64,000 nucleotides of DNA from Alistipes sp. (GTDB taxonomy: Bacteria > Bacteroidota > Bacteroidia > Bacteroidales > Rikenellaceae): positions 16,002 to 80,001 of the forward strand of contig JAFVIB010000008.1 of NCBI GenBank assembly GCA_017474235.1, in the 5' to 3' direction. Positions within the stretch are counted from its first letter, which is position 1, and the number at the start of each line of letters is the position of its first letter. Shown here in pieces: positions 53,973 to 63,309 of the stretch. Position numbers and translations under genes: made by a program. The notes under the pieces were generated by a model. It worked only from the letters and a program-made list of their open reading frames with translations, had not been told where the DNA came from and ran no database searches.

Positions 53973-55061
53973 ATGAAAGAGAGAAAACTTGTATTAAGCA
54001 GTGGCGAAGAGTTTGAGGGCTACGGTTTTGGAGCCGAGCGCACAGCTGTATGCACCATTGTTTTCAACACCTCTGTAGTTGGTTATCAGGAGATTATCTC
54101 CGACCCAAGCTACACAGACCAGATGATAGTTATGACCTATCCGGTTATTGGCAATTATGGTATTGCAGATGAGGACTTCGAGTCACGCACTGTCAGCATC
54201 GGAGCTCTTGTAGTGCGCGAGTACTGTACCACTCCGAGCAATTTCCGCTTTACCAAGACTATTGCTGAAGTATTGGAAGAGAACTCAATCCCGGGCATCT
54301 GCGGAGTTGATACCCGCGCTTTGACTCGCATTTTAAGAGACCGAGGCACTACTCGCGCAGCTATTGTTGATGCAGATATGAGCCTTGAGGATGCACTGAA
54401 ACTTATCGAGAACACCCCTGCTGAGGAGAATGTTGTTAGTAAGGTCAGCTGCCGCAAGCGTTGGTACTCACGCACACCAAATCACAAGTACGATGTTGTG
54501 GTTATCGACTGCGGTGTTAAGCGTACTATTATCGAGGAGCTCAACCGTCGCGGTTGCAATGTAATCATAGTTCCTTACAACACCCCAGCCGAGGAGATTA
54601 AGGCGTTTAACCCTCACGGCATCTTCGTTTCAAACGGTCCCGGCTCTCCTTATGCTGTTCCGGAGGTTGTCGAGCTTATCCGTGAATTGAAGGGCACTCT
54701 GCCAATTATGGGTATCAGCCTTGGTCACCACCTTATCGCTCTCTCATACGGGGCAAATGTTGTGGAGACAGTCGGTGGCAATCGCACAAGTGGTCGTCCG
54801 GTACGCAATCTTATCACAAAGCGCATCGAGACAACTGGTATGAGTATGGAGTATGTTGTTGAGCGTGCCAGCCTTGAGGGTACAGCTCTTGAGGTTACAC
54901 ACGAGGGTGTACTCGATGGTGCTGTTGCAGGTATCGAGTGTCGCAAAGATAAAGTTTTCTCTATTCAATATCATCCGGAGGGCGCACCGGGAGCAACAAA
55001 CGACAGCGCATATCTTTTTGACAAATTTATTAAACTGATGGAGGGTAACAGCAATGCCTAA
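53973..55061 (+). CDS. carA: Carbamoyl phosphate synthase small chain, glutaminase Cys replaced by Ser
   Basis: 362 residues from ATG 53973. N-terminal domain [59 protein letters not shown] is normal. The glutaminase domain is not: the nucleophile elbow, normally GICLGHQ, reads [16 protein letters not shown] with Ser249, and the conserved NHG segment that follows in other CarA proteins is replaced by GMSMEY. The His of YHPEG (His334) is kept. It should therefore be unable to hydrolyse glutamine, while still able to pair with CarB. It overlaps carB by 8 bp. Confidence 0.93.
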   Translation: MKERKLVLSSGEEFEGYGFGAERTAVCTIVFNTSVVGYQEIISDPSYTDQMIVMTYPVIGNYGIADEDFESRTVSIGALVVREYCTTPSNFRFTKTIAEVLEENSIPGICGVDTRALTRILRDRGTTRAAIVDADMSLEDALKLIENTPAEENVVSKVSCRKRWYSRTPNHKYDVVVIDCGVKRTIIEELNRRGCNVIIVPYNTPAEEIKAFNPHGIFVSNGPGSPYAVPEVVELIRELKGTLPIMGISLGHHLIALSYGANVVETVGGNRTSGRPVRNLITKRIETTGMSMEYVVERASLEGTALEVTHEGVLDGAVAGIECRKDKVFSIQYHPEGAPGATNDSAYLFDKFIKLMEGNSNA

Positions 55062-58000
55062 GAGAAGAGATATTAAGAAAGTTATGGTAATCGGCTCAGG
55101 TCCGATTGTCATTGGTCAGGCAGCAGAGTTTGACTACGCAGGAACACAAGCCTGCCTTGCTCTGAAAGAGGAGGGTTATGAGGTAATCTTGGTCAATTCC
55201 AACCCTGCAACCATTATGACCGACACCTTTATCGCTGATAAGGTATATATGGAGCCGCTTAAGCTGGAGTATGTTGCCAAAATCATCCGCTACGAGCGTC
55301 CTGATGCTATTGTCCCTGGGCTTGGTGGTCAGACAGGTCTTAACCTTGCCGTACAGCTGGCTAAGAAGGGTATTCTTGAGGAGTGTCAGGTTGAGATTTT
55401 GGGTACATCTTTCCAGAGTATTGAGCAGGCTGAGGACCGTGAGCTGTTTAAGGAGCTCTGTATCAAGCTCGGCGAGCCGGTTATTCCGTCAGAGATTGTC
55501 TATTCGGTTGAGGAGGCAGTTGAGGTAGCAAAGAAGATTACCTACCCTGTTGTTCTCCGCCCTGCATTTACCCTCGGAGGTTCAGGTGGTGGTTTTGCGG
55601 ATAATGAGCAGCAGTTGCGCGAGATGATGCGTAACGCCCTTGCTGTATCTCCTGTTCATCAGGTACTTGTCGAGAAGAGTATCAAGGGTTATAAGGAGAT
55701 TGAGTTCGAGGTTATGCGTGACAAGAACGATACTGCCATTGCTATTTGTAGTATGGAGAATGTCGATCCTGTAGGTATCCACACAGGCGATAGTATTGTT
55801 GTTGCTCCGGCTCAGACTCTGTCAAATAAGGAGTTCCAGATGCTCCGCGATAGCGCACTTAAGCTTATCCGCGCGCTCAAGATTGAGGGTGGCTGTAATG
55901 TACAGTTTGCCCTTGACCCACTCTCTTTCAAGTACTACATTATCGAGGTCAATCCACGAGTATCACGCTCATCTGCCCTTGCATCAAAGGCGAGTGGTTT
56001 CCCTATTGCACGCGTAACGGCAAAGGTTGCTGTAGGTATGACCCTTGATGAGATTCTTTTGGAGGGTACTCCTGCTTGCTGTGAGCCGGCTATCGACTAT
56101 ATCGTAACAAAGGTTGCCCGCTTCCCATTTGACAAGTTTAGCGAGGCATCAAATGAGCTGGGTACACAGATGAAGGCTACCGGCGAGGCTATGAGCATCG
56201 GTAGAACTATCGAGGAGAGCCTTTTGAAGGCACTGCGCTCACTTGAGACAGGTGTATGCCATATCCACAACAAGAAGTTTGACAATATGGCAACACAGGA
56301 GATGCTCTCTTATATCACACGAGGTACTGATGACCGCATCTACGCCATTGCAGAGCTTCTTCGCCGAGGTATCGACCGCTCGCTGATATACGACCGCACA
56401 AAGATTGATATGCTCTTCCTTGAGAAGTTCAAGAATATTGTGCGTATGGAGCGTCGCCTCTCTGATGCTGTGGGCGATAAGGCTGCACTCTACGAGGCAA
56501 AGCGTATGGGCTTTGGCGATAAGTTTATCGGTCAGCTTTGGGGTATGACTGAGCGCGAGGTGTTTGAGCTTCGTGAGAGCTTTGACATCAAGCCTGTATA
56601 TAAGATTATCGACTCTTGCTCTGGTGAGTTTGACCGTTATATTCCATACTTCTATTCAACATACGAGTCTGAAAATGAGTCTATTGTATCAGACCGTAAG
56701 AAGATTGTTGTGCTCGGTTCGGGTCCTATCCGTATCGGTCAGGGTGTGGAGTTCGACTACTCTACCGTTCACGCTATTTGGGCTATTCGCGAGGCTGGTT
56801 ATGAGGCTATTATTATCAATAATAACCCTGAGACCGTTTCGACAGACTATACAATCTCTGACAAGCTCTACTTTGAGCCTCTGACCGTAGAGAATGTTAT
56901 GAATATCATTCACCACGAGCAGCCTGAAGGTGTTATTGTCACTCTCGGAGGTCAGACAGCTATCAATCTTGCAAAGCCGCTTGTACAGATGGGTGTCAAG
57001 ATTATCGGCACCGACCTTGAGGCTATCGATAAGGCTGAGGACCGTAAGCTCTTTGAGGCAATTATGCGCGAGGTTGGTATTCCTCAGCCAAAGGCAAAGG
57101 CTGTGACTGAGATTGAGGATGGTGTTGCTGCTGCTGAGGCTATCGGCTACCCTGTTCTTGTTCGTCCGAGCTTCGTGCTTGGTGGTCGTGCAATGCAGAT
57201 TGTAGGAAATGAGCAGGCTCTGCGCCACTATCTGCACAATGCTGTTGAGATTAATGAGGACTCGCCTGTGCTTGTAGATAAGTACATTATGGGTAAGGAG
57301 GCTGAGGTTGATGCAATATGCGATGGTACAGATGTATTCATCCCGGGTATTATGGAGCATGTTGAGCGCACAGGTATCCACTCCGGAGATAGTATCAGCG
57401 TCTATCCTTCATTCAGCCTTAGCGATGCCGTTAAGCAGAAGATGATTGACTATACAGTGCGTCTTGGTAAGGCTATCGGCATTGTTGGTCTGTATAATAT
57501 CCAGTTTATTGTCGATAATGAGGATAAGGTATATGTTATCGAGGTTAATCCTCGTTCATCGCGTACCGTTCCGTTCCTCTCTAAGTCTTGCAATGTCCCT
57601 ATGGCAAAGATTGCGACCCGCGTAATGCTCGGTCACTCTCTTAAGGAGCAGGGTATTACAACGGTTTATGGCAAGGAGCGTAAGCGTTTCTTTGTCAAGA
57701 CCCCTGCATTCTCATTTGCAAAGATTAAGGGCATTGATACATACCTCTCTCCAGAGATGAAATCTACCGGAGAGGCTATCGGTTATGACAACTCAATGAC
57801 TCGCGCACTCTACAAGTCGCTTCAGGCGTCAGGTATGGAGGTAGTAAACTACGGAACTATCCTTGTAACCCTTGCAGATAAGGATAAGGCGGCTGCTCTG
57901 CCACTTATCGAGCGTTTCTACAACCTCGGTTTTAACATTGAGGCTACAAAGGGTACAGCAGATTTCCTCCGTACACACGGCATCCGTACTCGTAAGCTGA

Positions 58001-58245
58001 GCAAGCTCATTGAGGGTAGTGACGATATTCGTCGCTCACTGAGTCGTGGTCATGTAAACTATGTTATCAACACAATCGATCTTAATCAACATAGCGCACG
58101 CCTTGATGGTTATGAGATTCGTCGTGCAGCTGTTGAGAATAATGTTACCATCTTCACATCTCTTGAGACCGTAAGCGTACTGCTTCAGGTTCTTGAGGAG
58201 ATTACACTCGGAGTCTCGACTATTGACGCAGATTACGACAAATAG
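55054..58245 (+). CDS. carB: Carbamoyl phosphate synthase large chain
   Basis: 1063 residues, full length. Two ATP-grasp halves ([48 protein letters not shown]), [10 protein letters not shown] and [11 protein letters not shown] carbamate/bicarbonate loops, [14 protein letters not shown] and [16 protein letters not shown] loops, [16 protein letters not shown] and [15 protein letters not shown]. The C-terminal MGS-like regulatory domain runs from about residue 935. The catalytic machinery looks normal, which makes the inactive-looking glutaminase partner more striking. Confidence 0.97.
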   Translation: MPKRRDIKKVMVIGSGPIVIGQAAEFDYAGTQACLALKEEGYEVILVNSNPATIMTDTFIADKVYMEPLKLEYVAKIIRYERPDAIVPGLGGQTGLNLAVQLAKKGILEECQVEILGTSFQSIEQAEDRELFKELCIKLGEPVIPSEIVYSVEEAVEVAKKITYPVVLRPAFTLGGSGGGFADNEQQLREMMRNALAVSPVHQVLVEKSIKGYKEIEFEVMRDKNDTAIAICSMENVDPVGIHTGDSIVVAPAQTLSNKEFQMLRDSALKLIRALKIEGGCNVQFALDPLSFKYYIIEVNPRVSRSSALASKASGFPIARVTAKVAVGMTLDEILLEGTPACCEPAIDYIVTKVARFPFDKFSEASNELGTQMKATGEAMSIGRTIEESLLKALRSLETGVCHIHNKKFDNMATQEMLSYITRGTDDRIYAIAELLRRGIDRSLIYDRTKIDMLFLEKFKNIVRMERRLSDAVGDKAALYEAKRMGFGDKFIGQLWGMTEREVFELRESFDIKPVYKIIDSCSGEFDRYIPYFYSTYESENESIVSDRKKIVVLGSGPIRIGQGVEFDYSTVHAIWAIREAGYEAIIINNNPETVSTDYTISDKLYFEPLTVENVMNIIHHEQPEGVIVTLGGQTAINLAKPLVQMGVKIIGTDLEAIDKAEDRKLFEAIMREVGIPQPKAKAVTEIEDGVAAAEAIGYPVLVRPSFVLGGRAMQIVGNEQALRHYLHNAVEINEDSPVLVDKYIMGKEAEVDAICDGTDVFIPGIMEHVERTGIHSGDSISVYPSFSLSDAVKQKMIDYTVRLGKAIGIVGLYNIQFIVDNEDKVYVIEVNPRSSRTVPFLSKSCNVPMAKIATRVMLGHSLKEQGITTVYGKERKRFFVKTPAFSFAKIKGIDTYLSPEMKSTGEAIGYDNSMTRALYKSLQASGMEVVNYGTILVTLADKDKAAALPLIERFYNLGFNIEATKGTADFLRTHGIRTRKLSKLIEGSDDIRRSLSRGHVNYVINTIDLNQHSARLDGYEIRRAAVENNVTIFTSLETVSVLLQVLEEITLGVSTIDADYDK

Positions 58246-58246
58246 T

Positions 58247-58984
58247 ATGAAAGAGGTTATTTTTGAGATAATAGAGAACCGACCACTCACACAGAGCATC
58301 TACCAAATGGTACTCCGTGGCGATTGTAGCGCAATTACACGCCCCGGACAGTTTGTAGAGCTCTCGCTGGAGGGTCTGTTTCTTCGCCGTCCAATCTCTG
58401 TATGCAACTATGAGAACAACGAGCTGACACTTATCTATAAGGTTGTAGGTAAGGGTACTGCGCAGATGGCAGAGCTTGCGGCAGGAACAAAGTTAAATGC
58501 ACTGACAGGTCTTGGTAACGGCTTTAACGATAGCGTAGATTGCTCTCGACCACTGCTCGTAGGTGGAGGTGTGGGTGTACCACCACTCTATCGCCTTGCT
58601 CGCAACCTTATTGCACAGGGCAAAGATGTTACTATGGTTTTGGGCTTTAATACCGCATCTGAGATATTCTACCGTGAGCAGTTTGAGGCTCTGGGTGCAA
58701 AGGTTTTCGTTGCCACAGCCGACGGAAGTGAGGGTTGCAAGGGCTTTGTGACTGATGCAATCGCACAGAGCGGCGTTGATGCCGACTACTTCTACTCTTG
58801 CGGACCTCTGCCAATGCTCCGTGCGCTGACTACTGCACTTGACATTGCGGGAGAGATAAGCCTTGAGGAGCGTATGGGTTGTGGTTTTGGTATCTGTATG
58901 GGTTGCTCTATACAGACTGCATCCGGTCCAAAGCGCGTATGTAAAGAGGGTCCTGTATTTAAAAAGGAGGAGATACTATGGTAA
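58247..58984 (+). CDS. pyrK: Dihydroorotate dehydrogenase electron-transfer subunit
   Basis: 245 residues from ATG 58247, one base after the carB stop. FAD/NAD reductase fold: RPGQFVELS, RRPISVCNYE, GNGFN, LLVGGGVGVPPLYRLARNL, and a C-terminal [2Fe-2S] site MGCGFGICMGCSIQT...RVC. It passes electrons from dihydroorotate (via PyrD) to NAD+. Overlaps pyrD by 7 bp. Confidence 0.95.
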   Translation: MKEVIFEIIENRPLTQSIYQMVLRGDCSAITRPGQFVELSLEGLFLRRPISVCNYENNELTLIYKVVGKGTAQMAELAAGTKLNALTGLGNGFNDSVDCSRPLLVGGGVGVPPLYRLARNLIAQGKDVTMVLGFNTASEIFYREQFEALGAKVFVATADGSEGCKGFVTDAIAQSGVDADYFYSCGPLPMLRALTTALDIAGEISLEERMGCGFGICMGCSIQTASGPKRVCKEGPVFKKEEILW

Positions 58985-59892
58985 GAGATTTATCAACAAC
59001 CCTTTGTGGTGTAGAGCTTGACAATCCGGTCATTCCGGCAAGTGGCACATTTGGTTTTGGTCTTGAGATGTCCGAGGTCTATGATATCAATATTCTCGGC
59101 TCAATATCTGTCAAGGGCACAACCCGTGAGGCTCGCTTTGGAAATCCTACACCGCGGATTGCAGAGTGCTCTTCGGGTATGATTAACTCTGTAGGTCTTC
59201 AAAATCCGGGCATTGACGCTGTTATCAGCCACGAACTTCCTCAGTTGCGTGAGCGTTTCCATAAGCCGATTATCGCCAATATTAGCGGTTTTTCTATCGA
59301 GGAGTACACTGAGTGCTGTCGTAAAATAGATAGCGAGGAGCAGGTTGAGATTATAGAGGTAAATGTCTCTTGCCCGAATGTACACAACGGCGGTATGGCA
59401 TTTGGTACATCGGCAGAGAGTGCTGCGGCAGTAACTGAGGCAGTCAAGGCTGTAACCACAAAGCCTGTATTTATCAAGCTCAGCCCTAATGTAACCGATA
59501 TTGTATCTATCGCGCGTGCCTGCGAGGATGCCGGAGCAGATGGTTTGACACTCATCAACACGATGCTCGGCATGAGGATAGATATTGCTCGCCGCCGCCC
59601 TGTTATTGCCAATAAGATGGGTGGTTTTTCGGGTCGCGCAATCTTCCCTGTAGCTGTAAGAATGGTCTATCAGGTGGCTAATGCTTGCTCGATACCGGTT
59701 ATCGGTTGTGGCGGTATAGCTACCGCAGAAGATGTTGTCGAGATGATGATGGCAGGTGCAAGTGCCGTTCAGGTGGGCGCAGAGAATTTACGCAATCCGT
59801 ACGCTTGCAAGCAGATTATTGAAGAGCTGCCTAAATTAATGGAGCGTCTCGGCATCGAGAAATTGAGAGATATTATTGGAATTGTAAAATAG
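58978..59892 (+). CDS. pyrD: Dihydroorotate dehydrogenase, catalytic subunit (class 1B)
   Basis: 304 residues. FMN TIM barrel: [54 protein letters not shown] with the catalytic Cys (near residue 130), [20 protein letters not shown] and [27 protein letters not shown]. The Cys base and adjacent pyrK place it in class 1B, NAD-linked. Confidence 0.96.
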   Translation: MVRDLSTTLCGVELDNPVIPASGTFGFGLEMSEVYDINILGSISVKGTTREARFGNPTPRIAECSSGMINSVGLQNPGIDAVISHELPQLRERFHKPIIANISGFSIEEYTECCRKIDSEEQVEIIEVNVSCPNVHNGGMAFGTSAESAAAVTEAVKAVTTKPVFIKLSPNVTDIVSIARACEDAGADGLTLINTMLGMRIDIARRRPVIANKMGGFSGRAIFPVAVRMVYQVANACSIPVIGCGGIATAEDVVEMMMAGASAVQVGAENLRNPYACKQIIEELPKLMERLGIEKLRDIIGIVK

Positions 59893-59899
59893 AACAGAT

Positions 59900-60598
59900 A
59901 TGAGAGATGTAATTATCGCTTGTGACTTCTCAAGCAAAGAGCAGACCTTGGCGTTTCTTGACCGTTTTACAGGTCGCAAGCCATTTGTAAAGATTGGTAT
60001 GGAGCTTTTCTATGCCTGTGGACCGGATATTGTACGCGAGATTAAGGCTCGTGGTCATAAAATCTTCCTTGACCTCAAGTTGCACGATATTCCAAATACA
60101 GTTCGCAAGGCGATGAGTGTACTCTCACGCTTGGATGTCGATATGACCAATGTACACGCAGCAGGTACTGTAGATATGATGCGCGCAGCCCTTGAGGGTC
60201 TTACACGCCCTGACGGCACTCGCCCACTTCTTATTGCAGTAACCCAGCTTACATCGACCAGCGAGGAGCGTATGCAGCGTGAGCTTCTTATCGGCGCAAC
60301 TATCAATGAGACCATTGCTAAGTATGCCGAGAATGCAGCCGAGGCAGGTCTTGACGGTGTTGTCTGCTCGCCTCTTGAGGCACAGCTCGTTAAGGAGCAT
60401 TGCGGCGCAGAGTTTAAGACTATCACACCGGGCATCCGCTTTGCAGATGCTGCAGCAGACGATCAGGTACGCATTACCACCCCTGCCCGCGCACGCGAAA
60501 TTGGCTCTGACTTTATCGTTGTAGGTCGCCCTGTAACCGCAGCCGAGGACCCTGTAGCAGCTTATGAGCGTTGCTGCCGTGAGTTTATTGGAGAATAA
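59900..60598 (+). CDS. pyrF: Orotidine 5'-phosphate decarboxylase
   Basis: 232 residues, group I type. [36 protein letters not shown], catalytic [16 protein letters not shown] (Asp/Lys/Asp), [22 protein letters not shown], and phosphate-binding [18 protein letters not shown]. Last step to UMP. Confidence 0.96.
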   Translation: MRDVIIACDFSSKEQTLAFLDRFTGRKPFVKIGMELFYACGPDIVREIKARGHKIFLDLKLHDIPNTVRKAMSVLSRLDVDMTNVHAAGTVDMMRAALEGLTRPDGTRPLLIAVTQLTSTSEERMQRELLIGATINETIAKYAENAAEAGLDGVVCSPLEAQLVKEHCGAEFKTITPGIRFADAAADDQVRITTPARAREIGSDFIVVGRPVTAAEDPVAAYERCCREFIGE

Positions 60599-60616
60599 CC
60601 TAAAAACAGAACAGAT

Positions 60617-61246
60617 ATGGAGAAAATTATTGCAAAAGAGTTGCTTAGTATCAGCGCAGTATTCCTTCGCCCTGAGCAGCCATTTACTTGGGCAAGCGGC
60701 ATTAAGAGCCCTATATATTGTGACAACCGACTTATTCTCACTGCTCCATCTGCACGCGAGAAGGTTGAGGCAGGTCTGGCAGAGCTTGTTCGCAAGCACT
60801 TCCCTGAGTGCGAGTGCCTTATGGGTACATCTACCGCAGGTATCGCTCACGCAGCAATTGTAGCGACAATTCTTGATATGCCTATGGGTTATGTGCGTAG
60901 TGGCGCAAAAGACCACGGTCGTACAAACCGCATCGAGGGTAAACTTGAGCCAGGAACAAAGGTTGTAGTTGTTGAGGACCTTATCTCAACAGGTGGCAGT
61001 TGTATTGAGGTTGTTGATGCTCTTCGTGAGGCTGGTGCAGAGGTACTCGGTATTGTAAGTATCTTTACTTATGGTATGAAGCGCGGTGTTGAGCGTATCG
61101 CAGCTGCAAATACTGTAAACTACTCACTCTCAAACCTCGATGCACTTGTTGAGGTTGCAGCAGAGGAGGGTTATATCGCACCTGAGTGGAAGGAGAGAAT
61201 TCTCGCTTTCCGCGACAACCCTTCAGACGAGTCTTGGATTAAGTAA
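60617..61246 (+). CDS. pyrE: Orotate phosphoribosyltransferase
   Basis: 209 residues. [56 protein letters not shown] with the mobile-loop Lys, and the PRPP motif [26 protein letters not shown]. Makes OMP from orotate and PRPP. A 185-bp gap with a structured hairpin follows before pyrB. Confidence 0.96.
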   Translation: MEKIIAKELLSISAVFLRPEQPFTWASGIKSPIYCDNRLILTAPSAREKVEAGLAELVRKHFPECECLMGTSTAGIAHAAIVATILDMPMGYVRSGAKDHGRTNRIEGKLEPGTKVVVVEDLISTGGSCIEVVDALREAGAEVLGIVSIFTYGMKRGVERIAAANTVNYSLSNLDALVEVAAEEGYIAPEWKERILAFRDNPSDESWIK

Positions 61247-61292
61247 CTGATTTAAACTTATTTACTTCGTTCTTTAATACTGTTTTCGACAC

Positions 61293-61352
61293 TTTGTCGC
61301 CATAATTCTTGTTACATAGGACACCCTATGCGCCTCAAATTATAGCGACAAA
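61293..61352. promoter_or_regulatory. Large inverted repeat between pyrE and pyrB
   Basis: TTTGTCGC (61293-61300) pairs with GCGACAAA (61345-61352); ATAATT/AATTAT continue the stem; inside, CATAGG and CCTATG form a second stem with a 4-base loop. No T run, so not an obvious terminator, and no TAnnTTTG promoter seen. It may be a regulatory or processing structure in the operon mRNA. Confidence 0.55.
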
Positions 61353-61431
61353 TCGTCACAAAACAGCTATTAAATAATCTCGCAAACAAATTCAAATCAC
61401 TTACTAACAAATAATAAAAAACACAACCCAT

Positions 61432-62502
61432 ATGAGGCACCTAATTGACCCTACCGACCTGAGTCGCAAGGAGACCGATGATATTGTCGCTCTTGCGCTC
61501 GACATTATCGCCAATCGTGAGGCGTATAGTGAGAAGATGAAGGGTAAGAAGCTCGCTACCCTCTTCTACGAGCCCAGCACCCGTACTCGCCTGAGCTTTA
61601 CATCTGCAATGATGGAGCTTGGTGGCAATGTGCTTGGTTTTTCAGATGCTGCGTCGTCATCTGTAAGCAAGGGAGAGACTGTTGAGGATACAGTGCGTGT
61701 TGTTGGTTGTTTTGCCGACATTATCGCTATGCGCCACCATATCGAGGGCGCGCAGCTTGCTGCAACATCTGTATCTCCCGTGCCTATTATCAATGCTGGT
61801 GACGGTAGCCACTCTCATCCGACACAGACCCTTACCGACCTGCTGACAATTACCCGTGAGCTTGGTCATATAGACAATATCACAATCGGCTTCTGTGGCG
61901 ATTTGAAGTATGGTCGCACCGTTCACTCGCTCATTAAGGCACTTGTACGCTATACAGGCATTAAGATTGTGCTTATCTCTCCGGAGGAGCTTCGCCTGCC
62001 TGACTATATCAAGACCGACATCTGCGATAAGTACGGCATTGAGTACTCTGAGGCTGGCAGCATCGAGGAGGTTATGGGCGAGCTTGACATCCTCTATATG
62101 ACCCGCGTACAGAAGGAGCGTTTTACTGACGAGGCTGAGTATGAGAGAGTTAAGAACTGCTTTGTACTCGACGCCGAGCGTATGAGCCTTGCAAAAGAGC
62201 GTATGGCTGTCCTCCACCCACTGCCGCGCGTGAACGAAATTACCCGCGAGGTTGATGCCGACCCACGCGCCGCATACTTCCGTCAGGTTGAGAATGGTAA
62301 GTTTGTCCGTATGGCTCTTATCCTCTCTCTTATGCGCTGGAAGGGCGAGCAAATGGTCGAGCGCCACAAGAAAACAGAAGTTGAGGGTATGCGCTGCCCT
62401 AATCATAAGTGCATCACAAACAATGAGCCTATGGAGCGCTACTTCTACACTGCTGACAACGGCGTTCACCGCTGCTACTACTGCGACACAAAGGCAGAGT
62501 AA
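61432..62502 (+). CDS. pyrB: Aspartate carbamoyltransferase with a PyrI-like zinc tail
   Basis: 356 residues, about 45 longer than a standard catalytic chain. Carbamoyl phosphate loop YEPSTRTRLSFTSAMMELGG, VSKGETVEDT (mobile loop), MRHHIEGAQLA, GDGSHSHPTQTLTDLLTI, GDLKYGRTVHSL, YMTRVQKERF and VLHPLPRVNEI. After residue 318 comes GMRCPNHKCITNNEPMERYF...HRCYYCD, with Cys322, 327, 348 and 351, matching the four-cysteine zinc domain of the E. coli regulatory chain PyrI (spacing 5-24-3 there, 5-21-3 here). The nucleotide-binding allosteric domain of PyrI is absent. Confidence 0.95.
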   Translation: MRHLIDPTDLSRKETDDIVALALDIIANREAYSEKMKGKKLATLFYEPSTRTRLSFTSAMMELGGNVLGFSDAASSSVSKGETVEDTVRVVGCFADIIAMRHHIEGAQLAATSVSPVPIINAGDGSHSHPTQTLTDLLTITRELGHIDNITIGFCGDLKYGRTVHSLIKALVRYTGIKIVLISPEELRLPDYIKTDICDKYGIEYSEAGSIEEVMGELDILYMTRVQKERFTDEAEYERVKNCFVLDAERMSLAKERMAVLHPLPRVNEITREVDADPRAAYFRQVENGKFVRMALILSLMRWKGEQMVERHKKTEVEGMRCPNHKCITNNEPMERYFYTADNGVHRCYYCDTKAE

Positions 62503-62517
62503 CACTATGCAATTTAA

Positions 62518-62560
62518 ACCTACGCTGCTTACAATAGTAAGTGGCGTAGGTATCTTTATT
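62518..62560 (+). terminator. Probable terminator of the pyr operon
   Basis: ACCTACGC (62518-62525) and CTTAC (62528-62532) pair with GTAAG (62537-62541) and GCGTAGGT (62544-62551), a long nearly perfect stem, then ATCTTTATT. Confidence 0.7.
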
Positions 62561-62577
62561 ATATAAAGACAACCATT

Positions 62578-63216
62578 ATGAAGATAATTCTTACAGGAGC
62601 GACAGGATTTGTTGGCGAGGGAGTGCTACTTGCGTGCCTTGATAGAGAGGATATCGAAAAAGTGCTGAGTGTAAGCCGTCGTCCCTGCGAAATCTCACAC
62701 CCAAAGCTCGAAGAGTATATCGTGGGGGATTTTATGAGTTTGCCCACGAATGATCCGAAGTTACAGGGCTATGACGCCTGCTTCTTCTGTGCCGGTAAGA
62801 GTAATATCGGAATGTCGAAAGAGGATTACTACCACCTCTCATACGAGATAACGATGCACTTTGCTGCGGCTATCGGTCCGAAACGCGAGTTTGTCTTTAT
62901 CTATGTCAGCGGTGCTGGAACAAGCGAAACATCGCGCCAATTTTGGTCGCAGACAAAGGCAAAGACCGAGCGTGAACTATGCGAATTGCCATTCAAGGCG
63001 GCATACGGTTTTCGTCCTGCGGGTATGAAACCATACAAAGGTCAAAAGCGACTTCAAGGCTGGGGCAAATATCATTGGCTCTTCACTTGGATACCCGGTT
63101 TCTCAAACACTATCGAGGAGGTCGCCAAAGCAATGATAAGTTGCGCAAAACACGGTTATTCCAAACCTATTGTTGGCGTCAAAGATATTGACACGCTATC
63201 GAAGTGGTATAAATAA
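62578..63216 (+). CDS. NAD(P)-binding SDR-like protein
   Basis: 212 residues. N-terminal dinucleotide motif ILTGATGFVGEGVLLACL, then VLSVSRRP, CFFCAGKSN, YVSGAGTSETSRQFWSQTKAKTERELCEL with a YxxxK-like position replaced (FWSQTKAK), and a C-terminal KAMISCAKHGYSKPIVGVKDI. It belongs to the atypical short-chain dehydrogenase/NmrA-like group; substrate unknown and catalysis uncertain. Confidence 0.8.
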   Translation: MKIILTGATGFVGEGVLLACLDREDIEKVLSVSRRPCEISHPKLEEYIVGDFMSLPTNDPKLQGYDACFFCAGKSNIGMSKEDYYHLSYEITMHFAAAIGPKREFVFIYVSGAGTSETSRQFWSQTKAKTERELCELPFKAAYGFRPAGMKPYKGQKRLQGWGKYHWLFTWIPGFSNTIEEVAKAMISCAKHGYSKPIVGVKDIDTLSKWYK

Positions 63217-63250
63217 ATACTGCGCTACATCTCACTTTCTCATCCGAAAA

Positions 63251-63281
63251 TTTGGAAAATTCGTGGGGGGGGGTAAATTTG
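63251..63281 (+). promoter_or_regulatory. Promoter with a G9 tract in its spacer
   Basis: TTTG (63251-63254), 19 bp, TAAATTTG (63274-63281). The last nine spacer bases (63265-63273) are all G, so slippage would change the -33/-7 spacing. Leader about 23 nt to ATG 63310. Confidence 0.75.
63265..63273 (+). repeat. Homopolymeric G9 tract
   Basis: Nine G directly 5' of the -7 box; candidate simple-sequence contingency locus. Confidence 0.8.
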
Positions 63282-63309
63282 TAGGCGATTAACTAAAAAA
63301 TATAACGAT

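Noticed and set aside
61247-61431. Independent pyrB promoter
   Set aside because: No TAnnTTTG box with a -33 partner was found in the gap; pyrB is more likely read from the operon promoter.
62507-62566. 19-codon ORF after pyrB
   Set aside because: It is almost entirely made of the operon's terminator stem; more simply explained as the hairpin.
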